A stretch of DNA of 62,473 bases from Bacillota bacterium (GTDB taxonomy: Bacteria; Bacillota; Clostridia; DSM-8532): assembly GCA_023440865.1 (NCBI GenBank), contig JAEXRM010000112.1:1-62473 (forward strand), written 5' to 3'. A model generated the notes under the pieces. That model made no database searches. It had not been told where the DNA came from and saw only the letters and a program-made list of their open reading frames with translations. Both the position numbers and the translations under genes were made by a program. Shown here piece by piece: positions 34,799 to 42,985 of this stretch. Every line of letters begins with the position of its first letter. Position 1 is the first letter of the stretch.

Positions 34799-37700
34799 AT
34801 GCGACGTATCGATCCGAAGAGCGACTGGAAGAATCCCGATGTGACCGCCATCGGCCGGGAACCGGCCCATGCACCGTGGGGCGCTTATGAGAGTGCCGCG
34901 CAGGCCGCGTCCTGCGACCGGTCCGCCTCCAGGTGGACGGCTTGTCTGGACGGCCTTTGGAAGTTCGCTCTGCGCGAATGCCCGGAGCAGGTGGAGCCCT
35001 TCTGGGAGAGCTGCTTTTCCCCCAGCGGCTGGTCGGAGGTGACCGTTCCGGGCAACTGGGAACTGCAGGGTTATGGCAAGCCGCTCTACACCAATGTCGT
35101 CTACCCCTGGGACCATGACGGGCACGGACCCCATCTCATCCGGCCGCATGCCGCCGACAGCCGTGCACTCCCCAATCCGCCGCATATGCCGCAGGACAAT
35201 CCGACAGGATGTTATCTGCGCACATTCATCGTATCACCCGACTGGTCCGGTCGCGACATATTCTTGTTTTTCGGCGGAGTCGAGTCCGCCTTCCATGTCT
35301 GGCTCAACGGTCATCCGGTCGGATACGCGGAGGACAGCAAGCTCCCCGGCTCGTTCGATGTGACACCCTGGCTGCGGGAGGGCGAAAACACCCTCGCGGT
35401 GCAGGTCGTCCGCTTCTCCACCGGGACATGGCTCGAGGACCAGGACTACTGGCATCTCTCCGGCATCTTCCGTTCCGTATGGCTCACGGCCAAACCGAAA
35501 GTGCGCCTTGCCGATTGGCGGATCGACGCGCTGCCCGATCCGCATGGCACGCAGGGTACGGTCATGGCCGACGTACAGGTCAACCGGGTGGACGGCTTTG
35601 CAGACCACCGCATCCGGTTGGAGGTCCTCGACAGCAACGGCCGCGCTCTTGCCGCGGGCGAGGCGGAGATTGCGTCGCAGGCGCGGTACCGCGCATACGA
35701 ACAACCCACGGCCAATACCGCCCGCATCAAGCTGTCCCTGGCCGATGTCGCCTGCTGGACCCCGGAGACGCCGGTGCTCCACACGGCGGTCATGACGCTG
35801 CTCGATCCGGATGGCACCCCGGTGGACTTTGAAAGCGCGCGCATCGGCTTCCGCCGCATCGAGATCGTCAACGGCGTCGTGCTGCTCAACGGACGCCGCC
35901 TGCTGGTGCGCGGCGTCAACCGGCACGAGTTCTGGGCGCCGGTCGGGCGGGCGGTGCCCGTGTCGCACATGGTCGATGAGATTCGCCAGATGAAACGGCT
36001 GGGCATCAACTCGGTCCGCACCTGCCATTACCCGGACGACCCGGCCTGGTACGACCTGTGCGACGCGTGGGGCCTGCTGGTCGTCTGCGAATGCAACCTC
36101 GAAACCCACGGCGTGGAAGGCGCGCTGACGCACCATCCGGCCTGGGGCACGCAGTTCCTGGAGCGCGCGATCCGCATGGTGCAGACCCACCGCAACCATC
36201 CCTGCATCTACTCCTGGTCGCTGGGCAACGAGAGCGGCACCGGGGCCAACCATGCCGCAATGGCGGGCTGGATCCGCGAAAGCGACCCGACGCGCCTGTG
36301 CCAGTACGAGGCGGGAGAACCGGGAAAAGCGATCTCGGACGTCCGCGGCAACATGTATGCGACCCAGGACAAGCTGATGCAGATGCTGACGGATCCGGAC
36401 GACACCCGCCCGGTCATTCTGGTCGAATACCTGTATCAGATCCGGAACGCGGGTGGTGGCATCGGCAAGTTCCGCGATCTCATGGAGCGGTTCCCGCGTT
36501 TCCAGGGGGGCTACGTGTGGGATTGGCAGGACAAGTGCCTTGTTGCGCGCACGGCGGAAGGAAGCGCTTTCCACGCCTATGGCGGCGACTTCGGCGAACC
36601 GGTGTACGACTGGACCAGCCCTGAATACATGACGAACAACGGTATCGTGCTGCCCGACCTGACGCCCAAGCCGGCTGCCCTGGCGCTGAAACAGGTCTAC
36701 TGCCCCATCGTGTTCGAGTCGATCCACCAGTCCAATCCCTGGGTGCTCGATGAGACGCCGGGACGTTTCCGCTTGAAGAACCGCTGTCTTGCATGGGACA
36801 CAACGCCTTTTGCGGTCGTTTGGACGGTCCGCGAGGATGGTCTCGTTGTCGATGCGGGTGACTGGCCGCTCCCCATGCTCTCCGCCGGCGAGGAGACGGA
36901 AGCAGCGTTCTCCTGGACCGGCGCGCGCAGGTCCGGCGCCGCTTACAGCGTGACCTTCTCGGTGCGCTACGCATCCGCGCAGTCGTTTGCGGAGGCCGGT
37001 TTCGAACTGGGCGTCTATCAATTCCCGCTGGAGAGCGGTGCCTCTGCCCGCGGTACGGAGCACCCGCCTGCCGCTCCGTCCCCCGCAGGCAAAACACCGA
37101 TCGCACCATCCGATATGACACCTCGCTCCGCCGTTGCAACACCCGTTGCCCAGCCCCTCACCATCACGGAAGCAACCGACCATGTCCGCATCACCGGCAC
37201 CGGCCTCCTGGCCGTGTTCTCCCGATCCGACGGCCGGCTGGTGACGCTGGAGAAAAACGGGACCCAGTACCTGGCATCCGGCCCGGTTCCCTGCTTTACC
37301 CGCCCCCGCAGCGGTATCGACTGCCGCGAGGGTTGGGGTCGTTTCCCGATCTGGAGCCGGTTCGACACGGCCAACCTGACCATGGCGTCGTGCAGCCTGC
37401 GCGCATTCCCGCTCGGCGGGGAACGTGCGCTCGTGGAGGCGGTGCATCGCATCGAAATCGGCGGTACGCCCTGGGCCATCCGGGTGAACCTGGCATATGA
37501 GCTGGACGCTGACGGAGCGCTGACAGTCCGGGCTTTTTATGACATGCCTTCCGATCTGGGCGACTTGCCGCGCATCGGTCTGGAACTGATGGTCCCCGAG
37601 GATTTCGAGGCATTGTCCTATTACGGCCGCGGTCCCGGCGAGAACTACCGCGACCGGACGGAGGGAGCATTGCTCGGCGTCTTCCGGAGCACGGTTGAGG

Positions 37701-38023
37701 CGGAGCACTTCGCCTTCATCCCGCCATCGGAGTGCGGCGGCCACGAGGAAACGCGCTGGGTCTCCCTGCGCCGTCCCGATGGCGCGGTCATCACGGTTTC
37801 CGCACCGGTTCCCTTTCATTTCGACGCGCACCACAACACGCCCGATGACTACATCCGCGCCAGGCATGAGCACGAGCTGGTCCGACGCCCGGAAACCGTG
37901 CTTCACATCGATGCGGCGCATGCCGGCATCGGAAGCGACATGGGCTGGAGCACCTTTCTGCCCGGTGCGGAGCGGGTTGTCGCCGGAAACCGCATCCAGC
38001 ATCTCACGATCAGTCTCGCCTGA
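34799..38023 (+). CDS. lacZ: LacZ-type beta-galactosidase (GH2)
   Basis: A 1074-residue glycoside hydrolase family 2 enzyme that cleaves terminal beta-galactosides. Domains follow LacZ order: sugar-binding jelly roll (VPGNWELQGYGKPLYTN, DNPTGCYLRTF), an Ig-like domain, the TIM barrel (GVNRHEF, NSVRTCHYPDDPAWYDLCD), a second Ig-like domain and a bgal-small domain. The acid/base Glu is E478 in GNESG; the nucleophile is E543 in LVEYLYQIRNAGGG. A disordered Pro/Ala/Ser linker (about 745-785) separates the barrel part from the small domain. It has no signal peptide, so it is cytosolic. GGGAG precedes the ATG at 34799; an ATG six codons earlier is also possible. Confidence 0.92.
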   Translation: MRRIDPKSDWKNPDVTAIGREPAHAPWGAYESAAQAASCDRSASRWTACLDGLWKFALRECPEQVEPFWESCFSPSGWSEVTVPGNWELQGYGKPLYTNVVYPWDHDGHGPHLIRPHAADSRALPNPPHMPQDNPTGCYLRTFIVSPDWSGRDIFLFFGGVESAFHVWLNGHPVGYAEDSKLPGSFDVTPWLREGENTLAVQVVRFSTGTWLEDQDYWHLSGIFRSVWLTAKPKVRLADWRIDALPDPHGTQGTVMADVQVNRVDGFADHRIRLEVLDSNGRALAAGEAEIASQARYRAYEQPTANTARIKLSLADVACWTPETPVLHTAVMTLLDPDGTPVDFESARIGFRRIEIVNGVVLLNGRRLLVRGVNRHEFWAPVGRAVPVSHMVDEIRQMKRLGINSVRTCHYPDDPAWYDLCDAWGLLVVCECNLETHGVEGALTHHPAWGTQFLERAIRMVQTHRNHPCIYSWSLGNESGTGANHAAMAGWIRESDPTRLCQYEAGEPGKAISDVRGNMYATQDKLMQMLTDPDDTRPVILVEYLYQIRNAGGGIGKFRDLMERFPRFQGGYVWDWQDKCLVARTAEGSAFHAYGGDFGEPVYDWTSPEYMTNNGIVLPDLTPKPAALALKQVYCPIVFESIHQSNPWVLDETPGRFRLKNRCLAWDTTPFAVVWTVREDGLVVDAGDWPLPMLSAGEETEAAFSWTGARRSGAAYSVTFSVRYASAQSFAEAGFELGVYQFPLESGASARGTEHPPAAPSPAGKTPIAPSDMTPRSAVATPVAQPLTITEATDHVRITGTGLLAVFSRSDGRLVTLEKNGTQYLASGPVPCFTRPRSGIDCREGWGRFPIWSRFDTANLTMASCSLRAFPLGGERALVEAVHRIEIGGTPWAIRVNLAYELDADGALTVRAFYDMPSDLGDLPRIGLELMVPEDFEALSYYGRGPGENYRDRTEGALLGVFRSTVEAEHFAFIPPSECGGHEETRWVSLRRPDGAVITVSAPVPFHFDAHHNTPDDYIRARHEHELVRRPETVLHIDAAHAGIGSDMGWSTFLPGAERVVAGNRIQHLTISLA

Positions 38024-38073
38024 TGATTGCCGAGATGAGGCTACTGTCCGAAAACGGAAGTCCGATCATGCAA

Positions 38074-38129
38074 GCAGACCCCGAAACCGCGCGGGTGCAA
38101 TCATGCATCCCTGCGGCTGCGGGGTCTGC
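38074..38129. terminator. Hairpin between convergent lacZ and GNAT genes
   Basis: GCAGACCCCG (38074-38083) pairs perfectly with CGGGGTCTGC (38120-38129), and an inner GGGTGCA/TGCATCC stem closes on ATCA. The symmetrical structure between two convergent genes suggests a bidirectional terminator. No T-run follows. Confidence 0.6.
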
Positions 38130-38164
38130 CTGCATCATGGTGCGAGCCGGCTCCCTTGCGATTC

Positions 38165-38893
38165 TCAACTCACCCGGTAATGGTAGCGGTACGCCTCTTT
38201 GAAGCCAAGCGATGCGTACAGTCGCATCGCCGTTGTGTTTGCCAGCACCACCTGCAGGTACGCACACCTTGCCCCCTGCTTGATCCCCGCATGCAGCAGG
38301 TTGAGCATCAGCTGCCTGCCGTAACCGCACCCGCGGTGCTGCTGTGCGATGATGATATCGTACAAGCCCATGTATCCGTTCTCAATGACGGCCAGGCCGC
38401 ACCCAACGGGCTCGCCGTCATGGTACAGGGTGGCATACAGGGCTTTGGGCACGAGACTTTTCAGCATCCGGGCATACGTGACCCGGTTGTCCACGCCGAT
38501 GCCGCCAAACTCACAGTACTGGGCAAGCCAGACAGGGCTGTACACCTGCTCGTATGTCACCGAGCGGATGTCCGGCGCTGGAATCGTCTCCAGCGGCATT
38601 GTCTGCACGCTGGTCGAATCGACCGAGCGGTATCCCCTGGCCTCAAGCAGCGCATCCAGGTTGTCCGGCGTCACAAATGGCGTGATCTTGTAGGTGGGGC
38701 GGAGGTTGTTCCGCTGGAACAGGTCCTCACAGTACGCCATTTTCAGCCCGACATCCCCCTGGGTGTGATATACAGGATTCACCGAGTTCGCCCGCTTCGT
38801 ATACCCATCGGACATGCGGATGACCCATCCGTCGTACAGCAGGGTCTGCAATGCCGGCAGTGCGTTCATGGACAGCTCTTCCAGATGGATCAT
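38165..38893 (-). CDS. GNAT family N-acetyltransferase
   Basis: A 242-residue acetyltransferase. The C-terminal GNAT core is clear: GEPVGCGLAVIENGYMGLYD, the acetyl-CoA loop QHRGCGYGRQLMLNLL, then YLQVVLANTTAMRLYASLGF. The N-terminal ~110 residues are a domain seen in the larger GNAT proteins of Bacillota, of unknown substrate. GGAGG precedes the start, and a near-consensus promoter lies upstream on the same strand. Confidence 0.88.
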   Translation of the reverse strand: MIHLEELSMNALPALQTLLYDGWVIRMSDGYTKRANSVNPVYHTQGDVGLKMAYCEDLFQRNNLRPTYKITPFVTPDNLDALLEARGYRSVDSTSVQTMPLETIPAPDIRSVTYEQVYSPVWLAQYCEFGGIGVDNRVTYARMLKSLVPKALYATLYHDGEPVGCGLAVIENGYMGLYDIIIAQQHRGCGYGRQLMLNLLHAGIKQGARCAYLQVVLANTTAMRLYASLGFKEAYRYHYRVS

Positions 38894-38942
38894 GGCGACC
38901 TCCTGTGCTCATCGGCATGAACGAGCATGTTCCGATTGCATA

Positions 38943-38971
38943 ATTATACACCTTCATGTTTATTTATACAA
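38943..38971 (-). promoter_or_regulatory. Near-consensus promoter of the GNAT gene
   Basis: On the minus strand TTGTAT (38966-38971) and TATAAT (38943-38948) are exactly 17 bases apart, 50 bases before the start at 38893. The same AT-rich patch may also serve the divergent PAS kinase gene. Confidence 0.75.
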
Positions 38972-39088
38972 TCTCGGAAAGAGGGACTCCGGTGCGGTAG
39001 GGTTTGTCGAACTTGGATAAATACATCAGGAGATCATGACGCACCCGGCTCATGACAGCATTTCCGTCCCGTTGGAGGAGAGATGTCC

Positions 39089-41248
39089 ATGCAAACCGAT
39101 GGGGATCCGTCGTTCGTCGCAGAAACCGCCGTTGCCAAGCGCATGTGGCTTGAACGCGCCATGGAGGCGGCCCGGCTGGGGGTGTGGGATTGGAATCTCG
39201 ACACCGATGAAGTCACCTTCTCGGATGCATACTACGGTATCGCCGGATACCATCCGGGCGACTTCCCCCACCGGTTCGAATCCTGGCGCGAACGGGTGCA
39301 TCCTGATGACCTCGAGCAGGCGCTGGCCGCCATCGCGGACTACATCAGCGGCAGGGCTGCCGAGTACCGCGCTGAGTTCCGTTTCCTGCGGAAGGACGGC
39401 GACTGGATATGGATCCACGCCCGCGGAGGCATCGTCGAATGGACCGACGACCTGCAGCCACGCCGTTTCATCGGCATCCACACCGATGTGACGGATCGCA
39501 AGGTCACGGAGCACCGGCTCGCGGAGGAGCGGCGCTTCACCCATGCGATCATGGACAGCATACCGGGCCTTCTCTTTCTGTACCACGCCGACGGGCGGCT
39601 TGTCCGTTGGAACCGAAAGCATGAGGAACTGACCGGCTACTCGCCGGAGGAGCTTTCCCGCATGCACCTGCTTGACTGGTACGACGACCCCGCTGAAGCC
39701 GAACGGATCAAGTCCGGCGTGTTGAAGTCGCTACAGACCGGATATGCGGAGGAGGACGGCCATCTGCGCAACAAGGACGGCTCGCATGCGCTGTACCATT
39801 TCACCGCAGTCCGGCTCGAACTCGACGGCCAGACCTATTTCGCCGGCATCGGCCTGAACGTGGAGGCCCAGCGCAATGCGGAAAAGCAGCGCCTGGCATC
39901 CGAAACACAGTACCGATCGCTTTTCGAGAACATGCTGCACGGCTTCTCCCTCCACGAGGTCATCACGGATGGGGAAAACAGGGTTGTCGACTCCCGGCTC
40001 ATCGACATGAACACCGCCTTCTGCCAGTTGACCGGCTTGCAGCGGGACGCAGCCATCGGGCGGACCATGCGCGAGCTGGTGCCGGGCATCGAGACCAGGT
40101 GGCTGGAACCTTACGGCCGTATCGCCCTGGAAGGTGGCACCCTGCACGACACGGACTATTCAGCCGCACTCGACAAGTATGTCGAAACGGTTGCATTTTC
40201 GCCGGCCCCCCGCCAGTATGCGGTTCTCACCTCGGACATCAGCGAGAAGGTCCGCCAGCAGCAGGCGCTCGAGAAGGCAAACCGGCAGCTGGCGGAAGCC
40301 AACGCGCAATTGGGGGAGGCAAACCGGCAGCAGGAGGAAGCCAACCGGCAATTGGGGGAGGCAAACCGGCAGCTCGCGGATGCCAACCAGATGCTGGAGG
40401 AAAGGGTGCAGGCCAGGACACGCGATATCGAACAGGCGAATCGGGAACTGGTGCGACAGATGGAAGAACTGGCACACACACAGAGCGAGCTCGTCCGATC
40501 GGAACGACTGGCATCCCTCGGCGAGCTGATGGCCGGCGTCGCCCATGAGATCAACACACCCATCGGCGTCAGCGTCACCGCCGCCTCCTTTCTCGACACC
40601 ATCATCGAAGAGTACGCCGTTCTGCACAATGCGCCCGAACAGCCGCCGGACTCGAGCAGGCTGCTCTCCAAGATCCGTGAGAGCCTGCGGATCATTCTTG
40701 CGAACCTCGAGCGCGCCTCCCGGCTGATCCGCAGTTTCAAGCAGGTATCCGTCGACCGCACCTTCGATCAGGTGCGGCGGATCAATCTGTGCGAATACCT
40801 GGATGAAGTCGTCACGAGCCTTGAACCAAGCTTCCGGAAGACGCCGCACCATCTCGAGAACCTGTGCGCGGAGGATGTGTGGCTGACAACACACCCGGGC
40901 GCCCTCTCACAGATCATCACGAACCTGCTCATGAACGCATTGCAGCATGCATTCCCGGAAGGCCGGCCCGGCACGATGACGTTGTCGGTCGGTCAGACGG
41001 ACCACGAGGTGATGCTGCGCTTTTCGGACGACGGACAGGGCATGGATCAGGAAACGCTGCAGCACGCCTTTGACCCGTTCTTCACGACCAGGCGGGAGGC
41101 CGGCGGTTCCGGACTCGGGCTGTTCATCGTACACAATCTGATTCGGAACGAGCTGAACGGATCCATCGCGTGCGAATCCTCCCCAGGAACCGGAACCCGT
41201 TTCCTCATCCGGTTGCCGAAGGATGCAACCGACGCAGGTTCCGCATGA
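39089..41248 (+). CDS. Multi-PAS sensor histidine kinase
   Basis: A 719-residue cytosolic kinase without membrane segments. Three PAS domains are visible: residues ~20-140 (GVWDWNLDTDEVTFSDAYYG, with a PAC FRFLRKDGDWIWIHARG), ~150-265 (GRLVRWNRKHEELTGYSPEE) and ~275-385. A coiled coil (~385-460) built of QLxEANRQ units follows, then a dimerisation domain with phospho-His in GELMAGVAHEINTPIG and a HATPase (NLLMNALQHAF, DDGQGMD, GGSGLGLFIVHNLI). GGAGGAG lies eight bases before the ATG at 39089, better than the ATG two codons upstream. No response regulator is adjacent. The signal is unknown. Confidence 0.92.
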   Translation: MQTDGDPSFVAETAVAKRMWLERAMEAARLGVWDWNLDTDEVTFSDAYYGIAGYHPGDFPHRFESWRERVHPDDLEQALAAIADYISGRAAEYRAEFRFLRKDGDWIWIHARGGIVEWTDDLQPRRFIGIHTDVTDRKVTEHRLAEERRFTHAIMDSIPGLLFLYHADGRLVRWNRKHEELTGYSPEELSRMHLLDWYDDPAEAERIKSGVLKSLQTGYAEEDGHLRNKDGSHALYHFTAVRLELDGQTYFAGIGLNVEAQRNAEKQRLASETQYRSLFENMLHGFSLHEVITDGENRVVDSRLIDMNTAFCQLTGLQRDAAIGRTMRELVPGIETRWLEPYGRIALEGGTLHDTDYSAALDKYVETVAFSPAPRQYAVLTSDISEKVRQQQALEKANRQLAEANAQLGEANRQQEEANRQLGEANRQLADANQMLEERVQARTRDIEQANRELVRQMEELAHTQSELVRSERLASLGELMAGVAHEINTPIGVSVTAASFLDTIIEEYAVLHNAPEQPPDSSRLLSKIRESLRIILANLERASRLIRSFKQVSVDRTFDQVRRINLCEYLDEVVTSLEPSFRKTPHHLENLCAEDVWLTTHPGALSQIITNLLMNALQHAFPEGRPGTMTLSVGQTDHEVMLRFSDDGQGMDQETLQHAFDPFFTTRREAGGSGLGLFIVHNLIRNELNGSIACESSPGTGTRFLIRLPKDATDAGSA
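40307..40372 (+). repeat. 24-bp direct repeat in the kinase coiled coil
   Basis: The 24 bases starting CAATTGGGGGAGG at 40307-40330 recur exactly at 40349-40372. The period of 42 bases is 14 codons or two heptads, so the duplication lengthens the coiled coil without shifting its register. Confidence 0.85.
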
Positions 41249-41318
41249 GCCGGGAAGCCATGCGCCGAAGCAGCCGCCTCACGCTCCGCGCCTGCATGCG
41301 CCGGATGCGCTTTCATGA

Positions 41319-41324
41319 TACAAT
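41319..41324 (+). promoter_or_regulatory. -10 box for the MATE gene
   Basis: TACAAT lies 51 bases before the start at 41376; no good -35 is seen. Confidence 0.35.
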
Positions 41325-41375
41325 CGGGAAGCCGATACCCGTCGGCCATCACGATTGCACCACCGGGAGCGCAGC

Positions 41376-42887
41376 ATGAGGAAAGACCAACCGGAATCCA
41401 TCGAACCGAACCGGCAGGATCCGCCAAGCATATCGTGTGCTCGCGCGGCGGTTGACCCTGCTTCCGACAATCCGTCATCCGGCGGCCCGAAACCTGATGC
41501 CGGGCACGAGAATCCACATCCTGGCAGAATCGCGGAGAACAGGCTCACACAGGGGGTCCTGCGCCTCGCCATCCCCGCGGTGCTCGAGCAGGTGCTGGTG
41601 ATGATCGTCGGCGTCATCTCGACGATGCTTGTCGGAAAACTGGGCAAGGAAGCGTTGTCCGCAGTCGGCATTGTCAACCAGACCATCGCGTTCATCCTGG
41701 TGCTATCGGTCGCGCTGTCCACCGGCAGCACGGTCCTCGTGGCCCGTCTCATCGGCGAGGGGAACCGCAGCGATGCCCGGGACGCCATGCGGCAGACGGT
41801 CGTACTCGGAGCGGTCGCCTTCACGCTCGTCGCCCTGGTGTGCCATGCCTTCTCCGGTCCGATCCTCCGTCTGTTCTTCGGCTCGGCGGAACCTGCCGTG
41901 CTCCGGCATGCCGAGACGTATTTCCGCATCTCGATGGCGGGTCTTCCCTTCCTGCTGGTGAACACCATCATCAGCGGCAACATGCGCGGCGCGGGCAACA
42001 TGAAGGCGCCGATGTTCATCGCCGGCATGGTGAATGTCCTCAACCTGACACTCGGCATCATCCTGATCTTCGGTGTATCCCTCCCCGCCATCGGTCTGGC
42101 GTTGCCGGCGCATGGGGTGGCCGGGGCCGCCTGGGCGGTGTCTGTCGCCCGCATTTTTGGCGGCATCGTCTCGATTCTCTGGATTAGAAACGGGGAGGGC
42201 CCGCTGCGCACGCCGCTGCTCAAGGGGTTCCGGCTCAACCTGCCGCTGCTGGTCCGCACGGGGCGCGTGGGCCTGCCCGCCATGCTCGAGCAGATCGTCA
42301 TGCAGGGCGGCTTCCTGATGATTCAGGTCGTGCTGGCGGGTCAGGGAACCACCACCATGGCGGTCATGCAGATCGGCAACTCCGTCAACTCCATCGCCTT
42401 CATCCCCACCTGGGGATTCGGCTTGGCGGCGACGACCCTCATCGGCCAATCGATGGGCGAGGGCCGGCCCGAGTTCGCGAAAAAGGCCGGATATGAGGCA
42501 AACCGGTTGTGCCTGTATGTCTCGCTGACGCTCTCCCTTGCACTCTTCGTGTTCGCGCCCCAGCTGACCGCGATGTATACCGATGACGCGGAGGTGCTCT
42601 CCGTCGGCATCAAGGCCATCCGCATCTTCTGCTGCTCGCAGCCGTTCCTGTCGGTGGTGGTCGTCCTGTCCGGCGCGCTGCGCGGCGCGGGCGACATCAC
42701 GTATGTCATGCTGACGAGCTTTGTGGGCATCTGGGGCATGCGGCTGCTGCTGACCGTCGTCTTCCACGAATGGTTTGCGCTCGGCGCGCTCAGCGTCTGG
42801 TTCGCCTACGGCATGGACTTTCTCGTGCGGTCCGCGATGTACCGGCATCGGTTCGGGCGCGGCAAGTGGATGAGCATCCGGATCTGA
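41376..42887 (+). CDS. MATE family efflux transporter
   Basis: A 503-residue membrane protein with about 12 hydrophobic segments in two similar halves, the MATE layout. After a ~50-residue hydrophilic N-terminus, the first half begins with LTQGVLRLAIPAVLEQVLVM and the second repeats the pattern at RVGLPAMLEQIVMQ. Conserved stretches include GNMRGAGNMKAPM and SGALRGAGDITYVM. MATE proteins export drugs or metabolites against a Na+ or H+ gradient; the substrate is unknown. GGGAG seven bases upstream supports the ATG at 41376. Confidence 0.9.
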   Translation: MRKDQPESIEPNRQDPPSISCARAAVDPASDNPSSGGPKPDAGHENPHPGRIAENRLTQGVLRLAIPAVLEQVLVMIVGVISTMLVGKLGKEALSAVGIVNQTIAFILVLSVALSTGSTVLVARLIGEGNRSDARDAMRQTVVLGAVAFTLVALVCHAFSGPILRLFFGSAEPAVLRHAETYFRISMAGLPFLLVNTIISGNMRGAGNMKAPMFIAGMVNVLNLTLGIILIFGVSLPAIGLALPAHGVAGAAWAVSVARIFGGIVSILWIRNGEGPLRTPLLKGFRLNLPLLVRTGRVGLPAMLEQIVMQGGFLMIQVVLAGQGTTTMAVMQIGNSVNSIAFIPTWGFGLAATTLIGQSMGEGRPEFAKKAGYEANRLCLYVSLTLSLALFVFAPQLTAMYTDDAEVLSVGIKAIRIFCCSQPFLSVVVVLSGALRGAGDITYVMLTSFVGIWGMRLLLTVVFHEWFALGALSVWFAYGMDFLVRSAMYRHRFGRGKWMSIRI

Positions 42888-42985
42888 GCCGCATGCGGCG
42901 TCCCAGGCCGTCACACATGCGCACACACCGTCCCGGACCTGCACGCAGGGTGTCCGCATGCCGGCCGCAGGCCGCGCACGCGGCG

